A DNA stretch of 64,000 nt, taken from the NCBI GenBank assembly GCA_035578175.1, contig JAQMRL010000004.1:77179401-77243400 (forward strand), given 5' to 3'. The notes under the pieces are model-generated. The model was not told the DNA's origin. It saw only the letters and a list, made by a program, of their open reading frames with translations, and did no database searches. The translations under genes and the position numbers were made by a program. Source of the stretch: Catonia carolina (taxonomy: Eukaryota > Arthropoda > Insecta > Hemiptera > Achilidae). Numbering within the stretch: position 1 is the stretch's first letter; every line of letters starts with the position of its first letter. Shown in pieces: positions 31,745 through 42,084 of this stretch.

Positions 31745-31792
31745 TACCAACAGAATTAATTGCAGAACAGTCAGACATAAAACAAAAAAAAG
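31745..31792 (+). mobile_element. SINE tail fragment
   Basis: TTGCAGAACAGTCAGACATA then AAACAAAAAAAAG is the common SINE A/B tail without its head. Confidence 0.55.
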
Positions 31793-31796
31793 AAAA

Positions 31797-32488
31797 CCCC
31801 GACCGTCAAAGTACCCCAGTAACCACTCTCTCATATTCAAATCTGTTTAAAAGTAACTACCTTTACTAGAATTTGACCCTTCGTCTCCAAAAGTCAGCTG
31901 TTACCCTTTATAGGGCAGTACTACGGGGAAAAATATACATGTTGTAAAATGCTAAATTTTGTTTTATAGGGACTTGAATAATAATATTTGTATTTCTAGT
32001 GCCAGAACAGTAGTCTTTTTCTTTTTTTTATGTCAAGCCCTGGTAAGTATACTTACCAAGGAATGTTTATTGAAATGGGAATCACATAATATTTAGTGGT
32101 AAGAATACTTATTAAAACACCTTGTAGCCCTATATAACAGAAAAATGTGGCTAATACTTTATATTAACTTTACATCACCATGCATGCTTGCCTTCCTGTA
32201 AAAAACTGGAATTTTCTAAGCACTGTACAAAAGTAACAACATGGTAGCGTACGCTAGTATGAATCCTTACCACATTCGTGTAACTCACAAAGCAAAAGTT
32301 CGCTGTCCGGAATTTCAATATGTGGATAGCCTACTTACCATAGAACATCTATAAAACCATTAAATGCCAATAGGGTTCAATTGCACAGCTTATTCCAGTG
32401 GTAAGTATAGCCTACCTACCACACACCTATAAAGGGTTAAACAGCTGACTAGCGGCGACAACTGTAACCCTAGACCAACCCAGTGGAT
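31797..32488 (-). mobile_element. SINE E split by a piggyBac-type MITE
   Basis: The body lies at 31797-31904 and the head (reverse of GGTTGGTCTAGGGTTAC) at 32437-32488. The break is at the TTAA in the centre of the SINE E palindrome CAGCTGTTTAACAGCTG. Its 3' part beyond the GTACTTTG segment is missing. Confidence 0.75.
31905..32436 (-). mobile_element. piggyBac-type MITE, longer form
   Basis: The terminal inverted repeats CCCTTTATAGG / CCTATAAAGGG are perfect over 11 bp. TTAA flanks the right side (32437-32440) and a mutated TTAC the left (31901-31904). GGTAAGTATACTTACC occurs at 32041-32056. Compared with 12683-12964 it has about 250 bp more in the interior (about 32135-32395). No transposase frame. 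Confidence 0.75.
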
Positions 32489-32517
32489 TTGTTTATAGCA
32501 TACTAATTGAGAGAAAT

Positions 32518-34490
32518 CCACCGAGTTGGTCTAGAGGTAAAGTCGTCGCAGCAAGTCAGATGTTGTGTAACCCCCTTTTGCTTAGGCGAAACGACAAGGC
32601 ATCGCTGCCGAAGCAAAATTGGCATTAGGGGACAAGAAAAAAAGGGAAGAAAAACCAAAAGGGACTGCGGTGATGTGGTATAAAAAAATTTACAAAAAGA
32701 ATTAAATTAATAAAAAAATTTAATTAAAGTGAGTAAAAGATTAAGCAAAAATTATTAGGAGAAGACAAAATTTTAAATTAGATTAAATAAAAGTTACATA
32801 GTTAACCATATGTTAATTACAATTTCCAAAATTAAATAATAGAATAAAGTCATATTAAATGAGCTCAGAAATTAAATTTTTATACTGGATCCAGAAAAAT
32901 TAAGAAAAATTTAAGTTAAATACCAAATCGGTATTATGAATGAATAAATATAAAATAGATTGTAATCAGATTTTATTTTAAGAGATAAAATAAAGAATTA
33001 GAATAAGAAAAAAACATGCTTGGCATATTATTTTAAATTAAGATTGAATAGTTAGAAATTTATTCTTTCTTTCTTTTTTTTATTTTAAAAAAATTATTTA
33101 AAAAAAAAAATTAAAAATTTTTTTTTATTTTTTTAGTAACAAGGAATTGGTGTTACCGAAAATAAATTTTCCATAATTAAAGGTTTATGCTATAAATTAT
33201 GTAAAAATAAGAAAAGTATCATTTATAAAGTTTTCAAAAAAAATAATGAAAGCCAAAATTCAATTTAACAAATTGCTAAAGCAGCAGGCTCAAAACATGC
33301 TTGAACAGAATTATGCAAAAGTACATGCTCTCGCCAACATAAAACTGGTATCATATTAATGATTTACATAATAATTAAGACAATAATTAAATTATTTTTT
33401 TTATAACAAAATATTTAAACAAAATTGATTTTATTTAAAGAAAGAAGATTTAAAAAAAAACGAAGAAAGTAGGTCAATCCTGGCAGAGTTATGCTGGAAA
33501 ACCAGCTTCGGACATGTTTAAGCCAAACATAGGGCGACGTGTCCCCTTTTGTGTAAAAAAAATTATTCATAGGTGATAAGTTGCAAAAATAGGAAAATTA
33601 TCTTCTCCCAGAAGAAAAATGAATATAGATGAGTAGTTTTATAAGGTAGGTGCGTGAGGTTTTCGGGCGCAGCTGGATAACTCCAATTTGGGCTTTTTAT
33701 TTTCTTGCCCCATCATGAGGGCAGATACGTTTAAAAAAAGAGAAGAAAACACCCCAGAACAGGTTCAAGGTAGATACCCCAAAACTGGTCCCGTTCAAAA
33801 CGGGAAGACAATTGGTCTACCAGCAAACCAGCAGCAAAACGCCCCGAAAAAACTCAAAATCATAATTTACGGCACTAAGATCACGATCCTTTCATCGTAG
33901 AGACCAATTGTAAAGAGACCGAGAGGAACCAAACTTCCCAAAAGGAAACCTCGGCTCTGACGTCATCGACCCCTTCCACCCCGCCAGACAAATTATCCAA
34001 AAACAAGTAAAGCAGGTTGAAACGGATCTCACGCCAGAATTACAGATAACAGCAGTCGGCAGTACAAAGTCGGAACGAAAAACAATTCGGAAACGAGATA
34101 ACGGAGTGCGGTGAAATAAAAGATAACAAAATTTTAAATGCAACAAGACTGAATAAGAAAAAGATTAATTAATTAAAATTACGTAACATTAAACAAAATG
34201 TTACAGTTGAACAGCTGATTTTTAGAGACGAAGGTTTCTGGTTCAAATCTTAGTAAAGATAGTTACTTTTATATGGATTTGAATGCTATACATTGGTTAC
34301 CAACCGGTGTACTTTGATGGTTGGGGTTTAATTAACCATACTATCTCAGGAATGGTCGGCCTGAGTCTGTATAAAACTACACCTCATTTCCATGTCATAT
34401 ATATCGTTCTCATCACATTGGGTGATGGGGTTGCTTATTGTTCTGAATTGAACAAACTGCAACGTACACACATTAGGGATTAAAAATAAA
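32518..34490 (+). mobile_element. SINE E split by an LTR-like element
   Basis: The head is at 32518-32565 (CCGAGTTGGTCTAGAGGTAA) and the body at 34210-34490 (AACAGCTGATTTTTAGAGAC, GGTTCAAATCTTAGTAAAG, TTGGGGTTTAATTAACCATA, and ending ACACATTAGGGATTAAAAAT). Joining the two at GTTG recreates the SINE E palindrome. It lies head-to-head with the minus-strand SINE E, about 29 bp apart. Confidence 0.75.
32566..34205. mobile_element. Putative solo LTR or LTR-like element, 1,640 bp
   Basis: It starts TGTAACCCCC and ends AATGTTACA (TG...CA with TGTAAC/GTTACA inverted ends). It is flanked by a 4-bp TSD GTTG (32562-32565, 34206-34209) that corresponds to GTTT in intact SINE E copies. No internal direct repeat of the ends, gag or pol is seen, so a solo LTR is likelier than a complete element. 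The 70-aa frame at 33688-33900 has no recognised domain. The part 32650-33470 is extremely AT-rich. Confidence 0.5.
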
Positions 34491-35261
34491 ATATAAAATG
34501 AAAGAAATATGATATTGAGTTAAATTATATTCATCATGCAAGGCAAGAGAATATCAAGCCTTCAAAATGTTACTTATTACTTTATCTCATAAATAAGATA
34601 ATTAATTTGATATGACAAATCTAATTTGTAAAATACTTTGTTTAGATCTATTTGATAAAGTAGAGGTAGAATTTAGAAGAAATACAATGTCAAATGTAAT
34701 AGAACACAATGCACGTGTACTGCATGCAACCCTTTCCTTTACGTGAGTCTACTTTTTGTCGGAGTAGGTAAAAAGGTGAAGTAACTCATGGTAAATGGGT
34801 GTACTCTGTAAACCATTACAAAGTTACAACGACACTGAATTACTCGGTCATATACTTAGACTAGCCCTTATTTTCTCATTGGCCTTATTGGCTAGACAAA
34901 GCATCCACAAATTGAATTAGGTAACAAATAATGTTATGTTTTGTTTCCCTTCTTTTATACGTATCTACCGACCATAAGACACCATTGAGCCACTTTCATT
35001 ATACTGATGGCAGACTTACTGCCTTACGCTCATTTTAACCAACACATCAGACAGTATAATTTTATCATCCACTCTTACTTCTTACTTCTTACAAGAAAAG
35101 GCGTTGGTTAGTTTGTTTATTTTAAAGAAAAAACAATTTTTTCCTTTTTCTTACAAATGGAGTGTTAGTTTTGTTCCAAGAAAATCGTCTTCTTGTTAAT
35201 GGTTGTGTTTAACCCGAGATATTTAGATTACAGCTATGTTTAGGCCTACATTGGTAGATTT
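34491..35261. other. No gene recognised
   Basis: AT-rich, with a CCAAT-like GGCCTTATTGGCT near 34880. No repeat family identified. Confidence 0.35.
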
Positions 35262-35317
35262 TTACTTTCTCTTGCCCTAAATGCTATCCTATCATTAATT
35301 GCCCTATATTGAATTGC

Positions 35318-35704
35318 CCTATATGCCCTATCGCTAAATTAAAAATTGGAAAAGTTCAGAACAGGTTTCTAAGGTACTTGTATTTTAAAAAGCATAAAAA
35401 ATTATGTCATTATTCCCTTCCGACTAATGAGCTGAGAAAATCGTTCAATATAATGTCGCTTGAAAATAGACGAGACTTGAATTCACTATTACTGATTTAC
35501 AAAATTTTGAACAATAAAATTGATATACCAGGCGTAAATGAGCACATTTGTCACTAAGTGCTCCATTATTAAGGCCTAGGTTTAATAGAATTTTAACATT
35601 CCTAGAAACAGAACGTTGTACCATGAAAATTCTCCAGTAAATAAAATGCTGACGTTACAATTACTCCAAACATAGCTATACGAAAAGCTGATAAAATTTA
35701 CAAT
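35318..35704 (+). pseudogene. Jockey-like LINE ORF2 C-terminal fragment
   Basis: From about 35335 the frame reads KIGKVQNRFLRYLYFKKHKK, then SFNIMSLENRRDLNSLLLIY, KILNNKIDIPG and a TAA at 35555. The same element continues in another frame with LRPRFNRILTFLETERC before further stops. This pattern is usual for the end of jockey-type ORF2. It is 5'-truncated and frameshifted. Confidence 0.7.
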
Positions 35705-35706
35705 AC

Positions 35707-36021
35707 TTTTTTTTGTAATCCCTAATTTGTGTACGTTGCAATCTGTTCAATTCAGAACAATAAGCAACCCCATGACCCAATGAGATGAAGATGATATGTA
35801 TGACGTGTAGTCTTGTACAGACCCAGGTCGACCACTCCTGAGAAAGTATGGTTAATTGAACCCCAACCATCAAAGTACACCGGCAACCACTGTCTAGTAT
35901 TCAAATCTGTATAAAAGTAACTACCTTTACTAGGATTTGAACCAGGAACCTTCGTCTCCGAAAATTAGCTGTTAAACAGCTGATTTTGGCGACGACTTTA
36001 CCTCTAGACCAACCCGGTGGG
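35707..36021 (-). mobile_element. SINE E, full length
   Basis: Poly(A) (plus-strand T-run 35707-35714) and, on the minus strand, head CACCGGGTTGGTCTAGAGGT with the palindrome intact near 35965-35990 and the B-box-like GGTTCAAATCC. Flanking TSD not resolved because the right flank is AT-rich. Confidence 0.75.
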
Positions 36022-36424
36022 TTCAAAAATAAATAATTAATTTTTAAAAAATATTTAGGCCTATAATATTTTATGAACAATAAACAGATTTTTTCGCTGA
36101 TGGATTCGATCTACCTATTGTAACGTTCTGGTCCGGAGATGTAAATCTCCGGACCAGAACGTTACAATTACTCCAAACATAACAATGCAAAAGCTGATAA
36201 AATTTACAATACTTAAATGAAAAACAGTTACAAATTTATGTATTTCTGTATTTAAGCTAAAATACAGCTTACAATGTATCAAAATTGAAACTTTTTAAAA
36301 GGTCTAAACATTTTATAATGATTCCTGACTATAAAAAGTCTTAATTTATTCGTGGGAAGAAAATTATAATAAACTAATGAAAATCAATGCTATTTCCCTA
36401 TGGTTCAAATCCATGGGACACCCG
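36022..36424. other. Repeated LINE 3' segment and AT-rich DNA
   Basis: The sequence 36161-36214 repeats 35650-35704 (GTTACAATTACTCCAAACAT and AAAGCTGATAAAATTTACAA), so part of the LINE 3' region is duplicated across SINE E. No gene. Confidence 0.6.
36117..36168. repeat. Perfect 24-bp hairpin
   Basis: The arms 36117-36140 and 36145-36168 are exact reverse complements around the loop GTAA. The core is GTTCTGGTCCGGAGAT. The right arm joins a LINE-derived sequence that also occurs at 35650, so the left arm may have arisen by template snap-back. Confidence 0.9.
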
Positions 36425-36579
36425 GTGTACCCTAGGAATGGAAAAATTGTTGTTTTCGTATAGATTTTTCGAAATCGAGTTTTTACCGTACATACACACG
36501 TTTTCAGGCCCCCAAACCCTAAAAAACATGTTTTTACGATTGATCTGTGTATGTGTGAACAAAATGTGTAAGTACTGAT

Positions 36580-36650
36580 ATATGTAATCACGGGATGAAC
36601 CCGGGACTTAATGTGGGCAATGCGCTGCTGCCAGCGTAGTACGTACATTT
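36580..36650 (-). mobile_element. tRNA-like SINE head remnant
   Basis: Minus strand: CTGGCAGCAGCGCATTG then CCCGGGTTCATCCCG (B-box-like). No tail is recognised. Confidence 0.3.
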
Positions 36651-36704
36651 CTAAAAACATGCAACTGTGTAGTATTGCTTCTTCTTTACAACACTTAATA
36701 ACAT

Positions 36705-37492
36705 TTAAAAAAAATCTGGTGTGAAACACTCACACAACTTTCTCTTGCCAATGCAAATAATTTACAATATAATTTAACATTAGTAATAAAATATTAGAAA
36801 TAAACAAAAAACTAACCTCAATAAACATAACCTTATATTAATCATGAGTGAAACACTCAAAATGAAAATCAACCTCAGTCTGGCTTAAAAATACGGAAAA
36901 TCACTATTTCACGCTAAACTAGGCTCAGTAGAGAAAAATACGTTAAATAAAAGTTGTAGATTTTTAAATTTCCTATAAATTTGGTTATATACACTTTTGT
37001 CGTAAAATGCATACTAAGGCCAAAATCTTAAAAAAATCGATTTTTCACACGTTTTCGTGAGAAAAAATCAGAAAATCGCTAATTACTGCTAAACTAAGCG
37101 TCATACAAAAAAATGTTTTAAACAGAAGTTGTAGGTTTTTAAATTCTCTACAACTTTTATTATATAAGTTTTTGCGCTAAAATTTATATTAAAGCCGTAA
37201 TCTTAAAAAAACAACGTTTTTACGTGAAAACAGCCTCACCGAGAATTTCAGCAAACATGGCGTCTACCCTATCTTGTAGAAAATAAAAAATTGAGTAAAA
37301 TAGGCGATTTAAAAAAAAATCGTAGGACCAGTTTTTGAGAAAATCGCAAAAAAGTGAAAAATTATACGAATAAACTACTACTTCCGGTTGACCGATTTTG
37401 ATGAAAATGTTCGTGTCGGGTCCGGTAGTGATATGTAACTTAAGTTTCAAGTTTCATATTCGTACAATGTTCCGTTCTTGAGATATTCTGTT

Positions 37493-37563
<71 letters not shown>

Positions 37564-37566
37564 GCG

Positions 37567-37661
<95 letters not shown>

Positions 37662-37805
37662 ACACACAGACCAATCGCTAAAAACAAGTTTTTTGGGTTC
37701 AGGGGGTCTGAAAACGTATAGATCCGGTGAAAACTCGATTTCGAAAAATCGACATGAAAACAATACTTTCCTTCCTATATATTCATATAGGCAAGAGAAA
37801 GTAAT
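36705..37805 (-). mobile_element. H element, full length, 1.1 kb
   Basis: The 5' end is GGCAAGAGAAAGT at 37790-37802. The 3' end has GGTGTGAAACACTCACAC (hairpin, 36718-36735) followed by ACTTTCTCTTGCC (36738-36750). It includes the complete right half with paired AAAAGTTGTAG blocks. The microsatellite (37497-37667) has CA tracts with two CG blocks. This is the longest copy. Confidence 0.85.
37497..37667. repeat. (CA)n/(CG)n microsatellite within H
   Basis: CA tracts interrupted by two alternating CG blocks (about 37549-37575 and 37598-37614). Four overlapping frames of His-Thr-Ala-Arg or Cys-Val are artefacts. Confidence 0.9.
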
Positions 37806-38214
37806 AACATTCCGTCCCGCATTTCGAATTGTTTTACCCTGCTTTCGAACCGTCGTCATGATAAACATAATACACGAATGGATAACTAATTTATAACAAC
37901 ACAACAGAATAATGAATAAAATGTGAAGAATTAAAATGAAAAGAAACGGAATGAGTTTTAACGATTTAAAATACTTTTATTTGTATAAATGTAGCCTAAA
38001 ACGTAAAAACAGAATAGTCAAATCAAAACAATATTTCCTGTACCACTCGTCGCGTAATAAATTAAGGACTGTGTATTCCAATGAACTACGAGTGTCAGTA
38101 TGTTTTTAGGATTGTAATAGAGAAACTGGGCATGCGCAGTAGATTGTTCCCCTCTTACACATTGTCTCAAACAAAGTTCATTTCGTGAATAACCATTAGT
38201 ATTTGACCTAAACC
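37806..38214. other. Mostly unrecognised; T-like end
   Basis: GGGCATGCGCAGTAGATTGT, then TTCCCCTC and a TTCATTTCGTGAAT block (38128-38195), aligns with the outer part of T (15895-15950). The rest has no recognisable content. Confidence 0.35.
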
Positions 38215-38522
38215 TTCTTCACAGAGTGGAAAAATATCTTTATCAGCATACCAGGCCCTCTGAAAAGCATCTACTTTCCACCCTGCAAATAACACCTTCA
38301 CTTTATTCACCACAGGTTCTGACTATAACGAAATTCATTACTCTCAGAGGAGATAACTGACTATTATAGTGTCTCCTCTACCTCACCTCTACCTCTTCCG
38401 CTATTAAATATCATATAACTGGCTGACCATGTGATAAAAAAAAAAACAGAACAATTTTTTGTAGCCCTGGAACTGGCAGATCGAGTGCAAATAACAAAAC
38501 ACTCCACCTGCCTGTTATAGGC
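38215..38522 (-). mobile_element. M retroposon, 3'-truncated
   Basis: Minus strand from GCCTATAACAGGCAGGTGGA to the CTGATAAAGATATTTTTCC block. The GGTTCAAACC end is absent. It abuts a Q repeat. Confidence 0.7.
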
Positions 38523-38524
38523 AC

Positions 38525-38770
38525 TTTTTGGTGGAAATTTTAAAAATTGTCAACTATTATTTTGGTTTGTCTGTCCGTCTCACCCAGATGTCAGAAACTA
38601 AAAGAGATAGCAACAAACGGTTTTCGGATTCGTAATCTACACAAAAAGTTAATGGGCCTAAATTGGGTTTGAAGTTCCGGTTTTGATCGGAAGTAGCCCA
38701 AAACCGGAAGTCAAGATATCAACGTCGGAATTTGGGAACAAAAATAGTGTCATTCGATTCCTCTTGAAGA
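38525..38770 (+). repeat. Q repeat, copy 2
   Basis: Contains AATTGTCAACTATTATTTTG, CTGTCCGTCTCACCCAGATG, TTCGTAATCTACACAAAAAG, GAAGTTCCGGTTTTGATCGG and CATTCGATTCCTCTT, all shared with 48890-49135. Confidence 0.7.
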
Positions 38771-39544
38771 GTATATACAGAAACCACTAATGATTTTTGC
38801 CATAAGTCGAAAGTAAATTTAAAAAAAAATTGCCCTCAGCCATTAGACGTAGGCTTATCATCTCATTAAAGGGATATTTACATATAACATAAAAAATATT
38901 ATTACATATGAAAAGGAAATACGAGTAGGAGATTTCATTTATTAATTTTTGAGATATGAAATGAAATTGACTACAATAAAGGTCATAATTTCCTTAGACC
39001 TTATATCGATGTGATGGAAATGGTAGGTGTGTGATATGGTCTTGAACAGGAATGTGTAGATGTGAAAAGGCATCAGTGAGGTGGTCCAAATCCGGAGAAT
39101 TTTCATAAAGAACGCCCTCCTTTATTGTACACTCCCCCTTTATTTCAACCCCACATAATCCATCAAGTCGAGTGAAAACTAATACGAAATTTCAATGTTT
39201 GAAGACTAAACGGACCAGGTAGGCAGGCTATCCTATATCGTACTCCTACAAAGCATCGTCTCTAATCGAAATGAATTCCTTTAGTTCTTCTTCTAGTTCC
39301 CATTTTCATTCATAATATAAAATATTGCAGTCGAGAAAAATTGTCGATACTCTGACTTCTAACTTGTCCTTACCACCTAGAACAACCTATTTAATGTTAG
39401 AAAAGTGGTCTTCAAAATTTTTATCTTCCTACTTTATTCTCCCCCCCCTTTATCGCTCTTTATATCCCTGTTTTTTCTGTGATCACTCACAGTGAACCAG
39501 TTTTTTCACAAATTGATTTCATCAGTTAATAATTATTTATTTCT
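38771..39544. other. No gene recognised
   Basis: No ORF or known repeat. A CCCCCCCTTT run lies near 39445. Confidence 0.35.
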
Positions 39545-39890
39545 TAATGTTGTTAAGGTCATCAGCCAAAAGGCTGGTTTGAACCTGTAGAGGTTTTACT
39601 AAGTAAAACGAGGAGTGGGGTGGTTTACCATTGCCTTCCTCACTGAGTGGAAAAGTACGCTTATCAGCATGCCGGGCCCTCTGAAAAGCACATATTTTCC
39701 ACTCTGCAAATGACACCTTCACTTCATTCACCACAGGGTCTGGCTGTATAATGAAATTCATTACTTTCAGAGGAGATAACTCTGATTAGTGCCTTCTACA
39801 CCTCTACCTCTTCTGTTCTTAAATGATTCAGTCATTTAATTGGCTGACCATGTGACAAGAAACAGAACTATTTATTTTAGCCTAACTAAT
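39545..39890 (-). mobile_element. M retroposon, 5'-truncated
   Basis: Minus strand ends TTTGGCTGATGACCTTAAC. Its 5' start (GCCCATAACAG) is replaced by a short tandem of TATTTAGCCTAACTA (39877-39940). The overlapping 74-aa frame matches the one in the copy at 3541 but with changes at many positions, so it is not treated as coding. Confidence 0.75.
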
Positions 39891-39940
39891 AAGCCTTACT
39901 ATTTATTTAGCCTAACTAGCTATTTAGCCTAACTATTTAT

Positions 39941-40127
39941 TTATTTTTATTAAATATTAATTTATTAGTTACAAATCAACTCTAAAGGTTATTACATTTT
40001 TTGCAAAAAAAATATATGATTCATTAAACATTACAAAAAAAATTAGAAAAACCCTTAAAAATAATAAATGTACTAGGGTATAACTGACAATATAGAAGAG
40101 AACAAAAAAAATTAAAAAAAAATTTTT
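39941..40127. other. AT-rich low-complexity DNA
   Basis: A-rich runs leading into the palindrome. No gene. Confidence 0.5.
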
Positions 40128-40418
40128 TTAAGAAACGCTATTATTTAACAATTAATCAAAGAAAAATGAACTAAAAAGAAAAAAATAAAAAAAATTACAA
40201 AAAAAAATCACAGACATTACAGTTAAAAATAAAAGCGTGGCGCATTAATATATATAATATTTATTGTAAAATATTCGTTGTAAAATATTATATATATTAA
40301 TGCGCCACGCTTTTATTTTTAACTGTAATGTCTGTGATTTTTTTTTTGTAAATGTTTTTCTTTTTTTCTTTTTAGTTCATTTTTCTTTGATTAATTGTTA
40401 AATAATAGCGTTTCTTAA
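40128..40418. repeat. Near-perfect palindrome with ~135-bp arms
   Basis: Left arm 40128-40262 and right arm 40283-40418 share ACAGACATTACAGTTAAAAA, TAAAAGCGTGGCGCATTAAT and TTAAGAAACGCTATTATTTA in reverse complement, with small indels in A/T runs and a ~20-nt loop. The outer third is repeated again in direct orientation at about 40470-40520 and partially at 40615-40650. Confidence 0.85.
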
Positions 40419-40679
40419 ATTTTTTTTTGATTTTTTTGTAATTTTTTTGTAAATTTTTTCTTTTTTTCTTTTTAGTTAATTTTTTTTGATTAATTGTTAA
40501 ATAATAGCGTTTCTTAAAATTTTTTTTTACATTTTTTTTTTGATTTTTTTTGTAATATTTTTTCTGTGATTTTTTTGTAAATTTTTTTTGTAAATTTTTT
40601 TTCTTTTTAGTTAATTGTTTTAAGTAATTGTTAAATAAAAGCGTTTTTAAAATTTTTTTTTAAATTTTAAAATTTTTTT
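40419..40679. repeat. T-rich direct repeats of the palindrome's outer part
   Basis: TTAATTGTTAAATAATAGCG recurs near 40391, 40490 and, diverged, 40620, separated by T-rich runs. Confidence 0.7.
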
Positions 40680-40984
40680 TTACAAACACCTCCACAGCGT
40701 ATTGTCATCGAAGATAAACAAGTGTGCAAAGTTTGATTCATATTGATACGGTAGAAGTATTAAAATTTTAAGTTGCAAGATTTGATGGATCCAAGAGTAA
40801 GTTAAATTAAAAGCGTTATAAAATTTTAGAATTAAAAAATTTTTTTTTACAAACACCTCCACAGCGTATTGTCATCGAAGATAAACAAGTGTGCAAAGTT
40901 TGATTCATATTGATACGGTAGAAGTATTAAAATTTTAAGTTGCAAGATTTGATGCTTCCAAGAGTAAGTTAAATAAAAGCGTTT
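40680..40984. repeat. Two tandem copies of a ~167-bp unit
   Basis: TACAAACACCTCCACAGCGT to AAGTTAAATAAAAGCGTT occurs at 40681-40815 and 40848-40982, nearly identical, so the duplication is recent. Confidence 0.85.
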
Positions 40985-41055
40985 AAAAATATTTTAAATT
41001 TTAAAGTTCTTAAGCACAATTAACTTCAAAATATTAAATTGTCTCAAAAATAAAA

Positions 41056-41440
41056 AAAATAGTGTGAACACTCACGCACTTTCTCTTGCCAATGTAGAAT
41101 GAGAAACATTACTTAATTTTAATCATGAGTGAATGACGCAAAATGAAACTCAACCTCTGTGCGACTAAATATAATATACGGGAAATTACTAATCCACGCT
41201 AAAAATTACGTATAGGAAATAAAAGAACTAAAAAATATAATTCAAGCATTCTTCTACAGATTTTAGTTTAGCGTCAATTAGTGATTTTACGTATTTTAAA
41301 GTTCTACACAGGTTGATTTTCAGTTTACGTAGGTATGTTTTTACGTAGATACATTGTTTACTAATGATTGAACATAGGTTATATTTTGTCATTATTTATA
41401 TTGACAACAGAAAGTCACATGAGTTTTTCACACTTAAGTT
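41056..41440. mobile_element. Two H 3' halves in inverted orientation
   Basis: The left end has GTGTGAACACTCACGCACTTTCTCTTGCC-like sequence (3' end reading leftward). The right end has ATTGACAACAGAAAGTCACA and GAGTTTTTCACAC (3' end reading rightward). Both halves carry the GTGAATGACGCAAAATGAAA / ATGATTGAACATAGGTTAT blocks. No 5' half is present. Confidence 0.6.
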
Positions 41441-41450
41441 TTTTAGTAAC

Positions 41451-41775
41451 CCACCGGGTTGGTCTAGAGGTAAAGTCGTCGCCAAAATCAGCTGTTTAAC
41501 AGCTGATTTTCGGAGACGAAGGTTCCCAGTTCAAATCCTAGTAAAGGTAGTTACTTTTATACGGATTTGAATGTTAGACAGTGGTTACCGGTGTACTTTG
41601 ATGGTTGGGGTTCAATTAACCATACTCTCTCAGGAATGGTCGGCCTGGGTCTGTACAAGACTACACCTCATTGACACGTCATACACATCATCCTCATCTC
41701 ATTGGGTCATGGGGTTGCTTATTGTTCTCAATTGAACAGATTGCAACGTACAAAAATTAAGAATAAAAAAAAAAG
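41451..41775 (+). mobile_element. SINE E, full length, with TSD
   Basis: Head CCACCGGGTTGGTCTAGAGG. The 27-bp palindrome is at 41484-41510, GTTCAAATCC at about 41529, and the 3' end ACGTACAAAAATTAAGAATA plus poly(A). GTTTTTTAGTAAC on the left and GTTTTTAGTAAAC on the right form a near-perfect TSD. Confidence 0.85.
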
Positions 41776-41994
41776 TTTTTAGTAAACAAAACAATTTATA
41801 GTATTTGTAAAATGAAAAAATCCACAGTTGTTACATGTAACTCATTATTGTTATTATCAGAATATTGGCAACAATCCTCCTGATAGTGCCTACCACATTT
41901 AGTTCACAATATACCTACAGGTAGCGGTTGTAGTACGTACATTCGTTCTAAGAATATAATAATATTATAAGTTCTGCGATTTACAATGCATTTG
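41776..41994. other. No gene recognised
   Basis: AT-rich unique sequence. Confidence 0.35.
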
Positions 41995-42084
41995 TTACTT
42001 TCTTTTTTCTATTATGAATAATACATAGGAAGGAAAGTATTGTTTTCACGTCGATTTTTCGAAATCGAGTTTTCACCGGATATA

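Larger units (their letters stand above)
35262..36575 (+). mobile_element. H 5' part split by about 1.1 kb of other elements
   Basis: TTTTTACTTTCTCTTGCC stands at 35262-35279. The following H segments (ATTGTTGTTTTCGTATAGAT, AATCGAGTTTTTACCG, AACATGTTTTTACGATTGAT, GTGTGAACAAAATG) are at 36440-36575. Between them lie a LINE tail, SINE E and a hairpin. The H copy ends at the shrunken microsatellite. Confidence 0.55.

Noticed and set aside
33688..34146. gag-like frame inside the putative LTR
   Set aside because: 70-84 aa on opposite strands without zinc knuckles or other gag features. An LTR reading explains the ends better than a coding region.
40680..40984. CRISPR-like repeat pair
   Set aside because: Only two long tandem copies, no short regular repeats with unique spacers, and the DNA is eukaryotic.
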